From Methanothrix sp. (GTDB lineage: Archaea; Halobacteriota; Methanosarcinia; Methanotrichales; Methanotrichaceae), in contig JAQVZT010000193.1 in assembly GCA_028708055.1 (NCBI GenBank), positions 1 to 5,505 of the forward strand: a DNA stretch of 5,505 bases, written 5' to 3'. The notes below the pieces were generated by a model. The model made no database searches, was not told the origin of the DNA, and worked only from the letters and a program-made list of their open reading frames with translations. The translations under genes and the position numbers were made by a program. Below are positions 1 to 4,419 of this stretch, piece by piece (positions within the stretch are counted from its first letter, which is position 1; each line of letters begins with the position of its first letter).

Positions 1-347
1 CAAGATGCAGGATTTGGCCATTATCCTGGAAGATAAAGGATACTCCAAATCCGCAGAAACCATTGACCGATTCAGATTCGACATCTGGAATTAAAGAGCG
101 GTTCCCAGACCTTATTGGAGATTAATCCGAACAACCAATGGCCTGGAAAGGATCAACAAAGAATTGAAACGCAGAAGTCGATCGGCTGGGGCATTCTCAA
201 ATGATCAGTCACTCTTGAGAATAGAAGTCTGCATTTTGATAGATATTAATGAGGAGTGGATAACCGGTAGAAAGTATTTATCCTTAGAGGAATGAATTGG
301 ATGGGATACAGGGCAAGCATAAATTACAGCATTTTTGGCACGCTACC
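1..347 (+). mobile_element. Right-end remnant of an IS256-family insertion sequence
   Basis: This segment carries the C-terminal third of a mutator-type (IS256-family) transposase and then about 50 bp of non-coding sequence. It ends in what looks like the right terminal inverted repeat at about 321-347. Read on the minus strand, that end begins GGTAGCGTGCCAAAAATGCT, which fits the pattern I recall for IS256-family ends (a GG start, a GTGxCAAAAA core, then TGT and AAAT). If 347 is the outer edge, the 8-9 bp target duplication would begin at 348. The left end lies outside the window, so the inverted repeat cannot be confirmed by pairing. The family call is strong from the protein; the exact boundary is inference. 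Confidence 0.7.
2..295 (+). pseudogene. IS256-family (mutator-type) transposase, C-terminal fragment with an in-frame stop
   Basis: Frame 2 reads through a segment including LAIILEDKGYSKSAETIDRF, meets TAA at 92-94, and continues in the same frame with PYWRLIRTTNGLERINKELK and then NEEWITGRKYLSLEE before a TGA at 293-295. This is the characteristic C-terminus of IS256-family transposases: the HW/YW-x-x-IRTTN-x-x-ER block, a basic KRRSR stretch, the F-x-N-x-x-S-L-L-R motif, and the EEW-x-TGR-x-YLS ending. The Glu of TTNGLE (codon 146-148) is probably the third acidic residue of the DDE triad, since it sits 49 residues from the C-terminus, about where I recall it in IS256. Relatives have an aromatic residue where the TAA sits, so one base change could have created the stop. 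The gene begins outside the window and cannot make a full-length enzyme without readthrough. Confidence 0.85.
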
Positions 348-391
348 TCCTAATACTACCTATAGGATTCAATTCGTATCAGAATTCAATT

Positions 392-398
392 AAGGTGA
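392..398 (+). promoter_or_regulatory. Ribosome binding site deciding the FmdE-family start
   Basis: AAGGTGA lies 5 bases before ATG 404 and is complementary to the archaeal 16S rRNA 3' end. It favours ATG 404 over the in-frame TTG at 335, which has no such site and lies inside the probable IS end. An 8-base direct repeat, ATTCAATT, at 367-374 and 384-391 precedes it. Only a weak TATA-like CCTATAGG (359-366) is seen, so the promoter of this gene is not clear. Confidence 0.65.
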
Positions 399-403
399 CA
401 GTC

Positions 404-982
404 ATGGATGATGATTTCAAAGAAGCCGCGAAGTTTCACGGCCATATCTGCCCCGGCCTGGCTATGGGCTACCGTGTGGCAAAGTACGCCAAAGAGCACT
501 ACCCACGCTCCCAGGATGAGGAACTGGTCTGCATTGCTGAGAACAAGTCCTGCAGCGTGGATGCGATCCAGTCGCTTCTGGGCTGCACAACCGGCAAGGG
601 CAATCTGGTTTTTGTAGATAACGGCAAACAGGTCTTTACCTTCTACTCTCGCGATCAGGGTCGCGCCCTGCGCATCTACTTCAAGGGCGATATCTTCCGT
701 GGAATGGACGCCCTGCGCCAGAAGGCGGCAGCGGGAAACCTTTCTGAGGAAGAGAAAAAGGAGATGGCAAGCATGCGCGGCAGGATCATCGAGGACATCC
801 TGAGCGGCAGGGACGAGGACCTTCTCTCGGTCAGGGAGGTCGATATCCCGGAACCGGAGAAAGCAAGGGTCTATCCGTCCATCAAGTGCCAGCAGTGCGG
901 CGAAGGCTTCATGGAGATCATGGGCAGGACTGCCGGCGGAAAGGTGCTCTGCAAGGACTGTTTCCAGAAAATGGTCTGCTGA
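404..982 (+). CDS. fmdE: FmdE-family protein with C-terminal zinc ribbon
   Basis: This 192-residue soluble protein belongs to the FmdE family (formylmethanofuran dehydrogenase subunit E, PF02663 type). Residues 7 to about 135 form the FmdE domain, with FHGHICPGLAMGYR (residues 11-24; His12, His14 and Cys16 are likely metal ligands) and CSVDAIQSLLGCTTGKGN (residues 50-67). A charged linker leads to a C-terminal treble-clef or ribbon-like zinc site, Cys162-x2-Cys165 and Cys183-x2-Cys186, with a further Cys as the last residue. FmdE proteins were named for association with molybdenum formylmethanofuran dehydrogenase, which makes formylmethanofuran from CO2 in methanogenesis. Many stand-alone FmdE proteins occur, and a role in metal or cofactor handling is more likely than catalysis. 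No fmdABCD or fwd gene is beside it here. I chose ATG 404 for its ribosome binding site and because the FmdE domain starts immediately after it. Family call is firm; function and symbol are tentative. Confidence 0.9.
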   Translation: MDDDFKEAAKFHGHICPGLAMGYRVAKYAKEHYPRSQDEELVCIAENKSCSVDAIQSLLGCTTGKGNLVFVDNGKQVFTFYSRDQGRALRIYFKGDIFRGMDALRQKAAAGNLSEEEKKEMASMRGRIIEDILSGRDEDLLSVREVDIPEPEKARVYPSIKCQQCGEGFMEIMGRTAGGKVLCKDCFQKMVC

Positions 983-1071
983 GAACCGTGAATACCTGAG
1001 ACACAATGCCCGTGGATGGGCGGATGACTGGTTGATTGAATGAATGGAAGATAGCATGACCTGGTGATCGG

Positions 1072-1083
1072 ATATATTTATAA
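1072..1083 (+). promoter_or_regulatory. Archaeal box A (TATA) promoter for the secreted-protein pair
   Basis: ATATATTTATAA is a strong archaeal TATA element in an otherwise mixed-composition gap (983-1134). Transcription would be expected to begin about 25 bases downstream, near 1105. That leaves a leader of about 30 bases that includes the ribosome binding site GGAAGGA (1121-1127), 7 bases before ATG 1135. No comparable element is seen in the 52-base gap before the next gene, so both genes probably share this promoter. Confidence 0.65.
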
Positions 1084-1134
1084 TGTTTAATTATTGATAT
1101 ATCTCTGAATTGGAATGATAGGAAGGACATAGCT

Positions 1135-1887
1135 ATGAAAGAAAAATACCATGCCACGGTTGTTTGCATTCTGTTCTTGATCACTATTGCTCCCGCCTTG
1201 GGCGGAGAGGTAAAGATCAGCACCCTGCAATATCCGGGATCGCCTGAGACCATGACTGTGGGGGAAAAGGTGCCAATTGTCGTCGGCATCACATATTCCA
1301 ACCTGGAGGAATCAACCCTTAGCCTGCACCTCGCCTATGCCGATTTTCCGCCCCGCTTTCAGAGCGGCGGCGAGGTAACTCTGTCGGGCAGCGGCACATA
1401 TCTCTTCCCGCCCGCTGAGATCATGGTGCCGGCCAGCTATTCCATTCCATCAGGATGGCCCGAATACATAAACGAGTGGCACCTCAAAGCGGAGATCTGG
1501 AAAGGCGATAAGCTCCGTTCCGGCAAAGCCTTCACCCTGCTGGTGGAAAACCCGGAGAACAAGCCGGAAGCAAAGATCAGCAGCATCGAATATGTCGTCC
1601 CGCCGGATACGATTGCAGTAGGGGAAAACAGCCTTGTCAAGGTGCACGCCGCCTACTCTAATCTGCAGGATGGAACTAAAATCGAGGCTACCATTCGAGA
1701 TGGTTCAGGTATTTTGGACTCAGGCCTGAGCCGAAAGCTTTCCGGAAGCGGCGAGGTGACATTCACCATGAGAATTACTCCCAGGAATGCCGGATTCTGG
1801 GATCTGGAAGCTGCCCTGGCCACCGTCTCAGGCTCAATGCCCCTCGGGGATAAGAAAAGCTTCCGGATCAATGTAGTGTCGGGATAG
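1135..1887 (+). CDS. Secreted protein of two related beta-type domains, function unknown
   Basis: This is a 250-residue exported protein. Residues 1-24 form a signal peptide (charged MKEK start, hydrophobic core, cleavage probably near ALG-G), with no lipobox. The mature part is an internal duplication. Residues 25-57 (EVKISTLQY...TVGEK...YSNL) match residues 145-177 (EAKISSIEY...AVGEN...YSNL), offset by exactly 120 residues, and both halves later carry LSGSG (83-87 and 202-206). Alternating hydrophobic residues, GSG turns and endings such as FTLLVENP and FRINVVSG suggest two Ig-like or CARDB-like beta sandwiches. No Cys is left after the signal peptide, and no catalytic motif or membrane anchor is seen. 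The start is supported by GGAAGGA at 1121-1127. It probably forms an operon with the secreted repeat protein that starts 52 bases downstream. I do not recognise a named family; a binding or scaffolding surface role is inference. Confidence 0.85.
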   Translation: MKEKYHATVVCILFLITIAPALGGEVKISTLQYPGSPETMTVGEKVPIVVGITYSNLEESTLSLHLAYADFPPRFQSGGEVTLSGSGTYLFPPAEIMVPASYSIPSGWPEYINEWHLKAEIWKGDKLRSGKAFTLLVENPENKPEAKISSIEYVVPPDTIAVGENSLVKVHAAYSNLQDGTKIEATIRDGSGILDSGLSRKLSGSGEVTFTMRITPRNAGFWDLEAALATVSGSMPLGDKKSFRINVVSG

Positions 1888-1939
1888 GAAATACTCATGA
1901 CACAATTCACAATACAATGGTGCATGGTAGGGAATTACT

Positions 1940-2995
1940 ATGAATATAAATATTAAGATACAATTGCTTTCGGCAGCTGTCCTGTGCTTGGCTGCAATCT
2001 TCATTCCAAATGCCTTTGCCCAGGGCACAGATGAGATGAATGTCTGGAACGTCTACTGCACTGGAGACGGATCGCGTTGTGCGGCAGCTGAGCAGGCCAG
2101 CGGGGATCTGATGTTTAATGTCTTTCCCGGCAAAGTGAATTGGAGCATGACCCAGAACTGGCTAATGGCCAACGGCTATCCGATCCAGCCGTCTGTTTGG
2201 AATGTCTACTGCAATGGAGACAGCTCGGAATGCGCCATCTCCAAAGAGGCCACCGGGGTGTTGATGTTCCCGCAGTTCACAGGAAGGGTGCCATGGGACG
2301 TGGCTCAGGCCTGGATCGCCTCCTGGAAAGAGAAAAACAAGCCCAAAGTCTGGAATGTTTACTGCAACGGGGATAGCACAGAATGTGCCATATCAAAGCA
2401 GGCCACCGGCACGCTCATGTTCCCTCAGTTTACGGGATTGGTGGATTGGGACACCGCACAGAATTGGATGGCAACATGGAGAGGCACAAAGACCTCCGGC
2501 CAGTCCACTGCATTGGGGTCCGGTACAGCCCATACCTACAACGGCATCGATTTTCAGGTGGAAGGAGTGGCGCTGAAGGCAAATGCCGGGCAGACAGTCG
2601 ACTCCATCAGCCTGCAAGGAATGAGTGCCAGGGCGGTGGATATTCTGGAGTTTGCCGGATGGAGTACCGAACTATCGGATAATACATTGGTTGGCCACAT
2701 CAATGTCTGGTACGAAGATGGAACATTAGAGACCGCGGACCTGATTATGGGAGTGAACATCGCCGAATGGGCTTACGACCGACCGGAGAACCAGTTGCAG
2801 CTCAGGCACAGCAAGGTCGCTCCCGCCTACTCCTGGCCGAGCACAGCCAGCTCCGCCTCCGGTTACGAGGGGCACTATTTCTACGCCAAGGTAGACACCG
2901 ATCCCAGCAAGCCTCTGGACCGGCTGGAGCTGGTGCGGGACTCGGATGATCCGCAGCTTCAGATAGAGATCAGGGCGATAACGCTGGAGGAGTAG
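1940..2995 (+). CDS. Secreted protein with three 51-residue Cys/Trp repeats and a jelly-roll-like domain
   Basis: This is a 351-residue exported protein. Residues 1-27 are a signal peptide ending NAFA-Q. Residues 35-85, 86-136 and 137-187 are three tandem repeats. Each opens VWNVYC, has a second Cys seven residues after the first, then an ATG-x-LMF-type block and a W-x-x-x-Q-x-W ending. The Cys pairs (40/47, 91/98, 142/149) probably form one disulfide per repeat. Residues 195-351 form a separate domain: YNGIDFQVEG, then VDSISLQGMSARAVDILEFA, then HINVWYEDGTLE and MGVNIAEW. That order resembles the NPCBM-like or discoidin-like jelly rolls attached to bacterial glycoside hydrolases (G-x-x-F, SI-x-L-x-G-x-A, YxDG, G-x-NI-x-W). 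Carbohydrate binding is therefore possible but not shown. The start has GGTAGGG (1926-1932), 7 bases upstream. It follows another secreted protein by 52 bases, likely in one transcript. I do not recognise the repeat family. Confidence 0.88.
   Translation: MNINIKIQLLSAAVLCLAAIFIPNAFAQGTDEMNVWNVYCTGDGSRCAAAEQASGDLMFNVFPGKVNWSMTQNWLMANGYPIQPSVWNVYCNGDSSECAISKEATGVLMFPQFTGRVPWDVAQAWIASWKEKNKPKVWNVYCNGDSTECAISKQATGTLMFPQFTGLVDWDTAQNWMATWRGTKTSGQSTALGSGTAHTYNGIDFQVEGVALKANAGQTVDSISLQGMSARAVDILEFAGWSTELSDNTLVGHINVWYEDGTLETADLIMGVNIAEWAYDRPENQLQLRHSKVAPAYSWPSTASSASGYEGHYFYAKVDTDPSKPLDRLELVRDSDDPQLQIEIRAITLEE
2042..2500 (+). repeat. Three in-frame 153-bp coding repeats
   Basis: Repeat units start at 2042, 2195 and 2348, each exactly 153 bp (51 codons). 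Units 2 and 3 share 35 of their first 44 residues by hand count. Their DNA differs at many third codon positions, so the duplication is old and the protein sequence has been conserved. Unit 1 is more diverged (for example TGDGSRC in place of NGDSSEC) but keeps both Cys and the first Trp residues. Confidence 0.92.
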
Positions 2996-3018
2996 GGGTA
3001 TAATGTAGAACCGGACTG

Positions 3019-3035
3019 ATTATTTTTCGTTTTTT
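3019..3035 (+). terminator. T-rich archaeal terminator
   Basis: A run reading ATTATTTTTCGTTTTTT begins 24 bases after the stop of the triple-repeat secreted protein. Archaeal RNA polymerase terminates at U-tracts without needing a hairpin, so this is a credible end for the two-gene transcript. It overlaps a TATA-like TTTTAAATA (3032-3040). Confidence 0.55.
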
Positions 3036-3156
3036 AAATACTGCAAATTAATTTCGTGCCCTGCGGCCCCAGGCCTTGCTGCACACCTTTCCGTAAGTAG
3101 AGTCGGCCACAATTGATGCAGAAGCGCGTGCAGGGGATGAGATCCCCGCACCGCAT
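3034..3156 (-). CDS. Doubtful 40-residue Cys-containing small ORF
   Basis: From an ATG at 3156 the minus strand reads MRCGDLIPCTRFCINCGRLY and continues to a TAA at 3034, 40 residues with Cys at 3, 9, 13, 16 and 38. The C-x3-C-x2-CG stretch looks like half of a zinc ribbon. It begins 14 bases past the stop of the Cys-rich secreted protein, in a different frame. There is no convincing ribosome binding site (only TTAGG directly before the ATG). It could be a small zinc-binding protein, a frame-shifted extension of the neighbour's tail, or chance coding over a structured RNA. I rate a real gene as unlikely but worth recording. Confidence 0.2.
   Translation of the reverse strand: MRCGDLIPCTRFCINCGRLYLRKGVQQGLGPQGTKLICSI
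3056..3151. other. GC-rich spacer with two hairpins; possible structured RNA
   Basis: Within the 175-base gap between convergent genes (2996-3170), this part is about 60% GC and has two foldbacks. At 3056-3084, GTGC and GCAC arms enclose GC/GC and a GGCC-CCA-GGCC core. At 3128-3151, GTGC pairs with GCAC and GGGGAT pairs with ATCCCC around a GAG loop, with one bulged A. A TATA-like TTTTAAATA at 3032-3040 lies about the right distance upstream for plus-strand transcription. The hairpins could also help end the minus-strand transcript, though no U-tract follows on that strand. The ncRNA reading is inference. Confidence 0.3.
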
Positions 3157-3170
3157 CCTAATTGGTGGGT

Positions 3171-3818
3171 TTAGCAGCTCTTTGAACATTTGTAGCAGGC
3201 GCAGCATCCGTCGCACTTATAGCACCAGGGAAAAGGCCTCGAATGCCAGCAACTGTTTCGGCAAGTGGTCTTGGAGCTGCAGGGACCGCTTATATCTTGC
3301 AGACAAGGACAGTCATCTATTACCAGAACAACTCTGTCGAATCTCTCTGGAATAGAGGAATCAACGTTGACCTCCTGATCCTGAAGCCATACGGATTCAA
3401 ATGAATACTCCGTTAGCAGTTTAACTGTATACGTAAGCGTCTTGGTGGTATTATCGTACTTCGGGCTGGTAAGCTGAACAGCAATCATGTCCGATGTTTC
3501 ATTCTTTTCTGGGAGTATTATTGCTGCATTGGGGGGATTGTTGACATCAAAGTTAAATCCATTGAGAAACTCATCCGTCTGCACCAATCCGACATCTTTT
3601 GAAGGACGATCCGCAATGTATGCAGTATAGGCCAACGCATCTGTTATGGTTAGGGTATAGTTGCCCGACCCATCATTCACGAAACTTCCGTTTGCTCCTT
3701 CCTGGATGAATATATGCGTTGTCGTATCATTCTCATCCGCTTCATTTGCCGTACTATCGGCACCCAATGCGACTCCCGTCAGCACCAGGATGAATAAGAT
3801 GCATAAGGTCCATTTCAT
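3171..3818 (-). CDS. Secreted glycoprotein-like protein with Cys-rich C-terminal tail
   Basis: This is a 215-residue exported protein. Residues 1-20 are a signal peptide (MKWT, then a hydrophobic core, cleavage near ALG-A or LGA-D). The middle domain (about 35-150) includes AYIADRPSKDVG (67-78), a DEF-x-NGF segment, PPNAAIIL (95-102), and VQLTSPKYDNTTKTLTYTVK (114-133). I recall similar DRP...PPNA...L-x-x-P-x-Y...LTY-x-V patterns in uncharacterised secreted proteins. Five N-glycosylation sequons are visible (Asn30, 43, 53, 106, 123), as expected for an archaeal surface protein. Residues 170-215 hold 12 cysteines, ending in a dense CDGCCACYKCSKSC, which suggests a disulfide-rich or metal-binding knot; such a tail is unusual and could also mediate attachment. 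GGAGGAG lies 5 bases before the ATG. It is divergent from the CMD-like gene and convergent with the triple-repeat gene. Function unknown. Confidence 0.85.
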   Translation of the reverse strand: MKWTLCILFILVLTGVALGADSTANEADENDTTTHIFIQEGANGSFVNDGSGNYTLTITDALAYTAYIADRPSKDVGLVQTDEFLNGFNFDVNNPPNAAIILPEKNETSDMIAVQLTSPKYDNTTKTLTYTVKLLTEYSFESVWLQDQEVNVDSSIPERFDRVVLVIDDCPCLQDISGPCSSKTTCRNSCWHSRPFPWCYKCDGCCACYKCSKSC

Positions 3819-3823
3819 ATTTG

Positions 3824-3830
3824 CTCCTCC
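3824..3830 (-). promoter_or_regulatory. Strong ribosome binding site of the Cys-rich secreted protein
   Basis: On the minus strand GGAGGAG ends 5 bases before ATG 3818. It is the best Shine-Dalgarno match in the window and fixes the start. Confidence 0.75.
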
Positions 3831-3880
3831 TGTACTCTTGCTGAAATCATAATGGGTAATTCTTCTTAATTCGAATCTAA

Positions 3881-3896
3881 GTTATTTAATTATTAT
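3881..3896. promoter_or_regulatory. AT-rich shared promoter region between divergent genes
   Basis: This 16-base tract is almost pure A/T. On the minus strand it reads AATTAAATAAC and lies about 65-70 bases before the ATG of the Cys-rich secreted protein. On the plus strand TTATTTAATTATTAT lies about 80-90 bases before ATG 3975. Either or both could serve as box A for the divergent genes. The near-palindromic composition prevents assigning strands with certainty. Confidence 0.45.
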
Positions 3897-3974
3897 GGTA
3901 GTGGCTAAAAAGATTGCAGCACCATATTGCGTGAAGCGAAAGCTGCAAGAACGAGTGGCCCTTCATCAGAAGCA

Positions 3975-4385
3975 ATGAAACCCGAAAACAAGGAGCTGAT
4001 CAAAGCCCTCCTGCAAGAGGCTGACTCCATCCAGGAGGACATCTACGACGACGCAGAACAGATGCTGGGCACAGTCCCATTCATCCTGAGAGTCATGGCC
4101 CGCCGGCCGGAGTTCATGATCTTCTCAGCGCTCAAAGACTTCTATGCCCTGCGGCCCCAGAGCCTGGAGCCGAAGGTCGCTGAACTCCTGGCTGTGGCCG
4201 CAGCTGCTGCATCAGGCGCAGACAAGTGCCTGAAGGTGCACATGACGGCGGCAGCCCAGGCGGGAGCGAACGAGGACGAGATCCTGGATGCCATTTTCAT
4301 CGCTGCCCTCATCGGCCAAACACGAGTGCTGGCCTCGGCGCTGCGCACCTTCCAGGAGTTCGAGGCCAAATCGAAACTGAGCTAA
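3975..4385 (+). CDS. Carboxymuconolactone decarboxylase (AhpD-like) family protein, incomplete CxxC
   Basis: This 136-residue, largely helical protein has no signal peptide. Residues about 55-130 match the CMD/AhpD-like fold: LEPKVAELLAVAAAAASGAD (64-83), then KCLKVH (84-89), AAAQAGA (92-98), DEILDAIFIAALIG (101-114) and a closing helix. Family members normally have a C-x2-C-x3-H motif whose two Cys carry out disulfide chemistry. Here the first Cys is replaced by Ala82 and only Cys85 and His89 remain, so classical AhpD reductase activity is doubtful. Related methanogen proteins with a GADKC version are familiar to me, so the change may define a subgroup. I chose ATG 3975 over TTG 3927 because the family domain fits and TTG starts are rare, but no clear ribosome binding site precedes either. 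It converges with the partial membrane-protein gene, 34 bases apart. The substrate is unknown. Confidence 0.82.
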   Translation: MKPENKELIKALLQEADSIQEDIYDDAEQMLGTVPFILRVMARRPEFMIFSALKDFYALRPQSLEPKVAELLAVAAAAASGADKCLKVHMTAAAQAGANEDEILDAIFIAALIGQTRVLASALRTFQEFEAKSKLS

Positions 4386-4407
4386 TAGCGCTAACAAGGC
4401 TAATAGA
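4381..4407 (+). repeat. Imperfect 9-bp tandem repeat over the CMD stop codon
   Basis: GCTAATAGC, GCTAACAAG and GCTAATAGA follow one another at 4381, 4390 and 4399, with a partial fourth GCT at 4408. The array includes the TAA of the CMD-like gene and fills most of the gap to the convergent gene. It probably reflects replication slippage; no function is apparent. Confidence 0.55.
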
Positions 4408-4419
4408 GCTGCACTCTGC

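Noticed and set aside
2..94. First 30 codons as the end of an independent gene
   Set aside because: The reading continues in the same frame after the TAA into the IS256 C-terminus, and the residues before the stop fit the same transposase region, so both belong to one pseudogene.
335..403. N-terminal extension of the FmdE-family protein from TTG 335
   Set aside because: The added 23 residues have no family match, begin inside the probable IS inverted repeat, and lack a ribosome binding site, whereas ATG 404 has AAGGTGA at the right distance.
386..1057. Long minus-strand frame opposite the FmdE-family gene
   Set aside because: It is antisense to a clearly recognised conserved protein and has no recognisable domain or start signals; it is a composition shadow.
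918..1301. Minus-strand frame across the fmdE end and the start of the next gene
   Set aside because: It spans a promoter and two good plus-strand genes, and its translation has no recognisable domain.
2042..2500. 153-bp repeats as a CRISPR array or mobile repeat
   Set aside because: The units are contiguous, exactly codon-multiple, inside one reading frame and diverged mainly at synonymous positions; they are protein repeats without spacers.
3113..3355. Plus-strand frame over the 3' end of the Cys-rich protein gene
   Set aside because: It is antisense to a signal-peptide gene with a strong ribosome binding site, has no domain, and its start is not preceded by a convincing ribosome binding site.
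3927..3974. TTG 3927 as start of the CMD-like protein
   Set aside because: It adds 16 residues of no family similarity, and neither start has a clear ribosome binding site; ATG 3975 is the simpler choice, though not proven.
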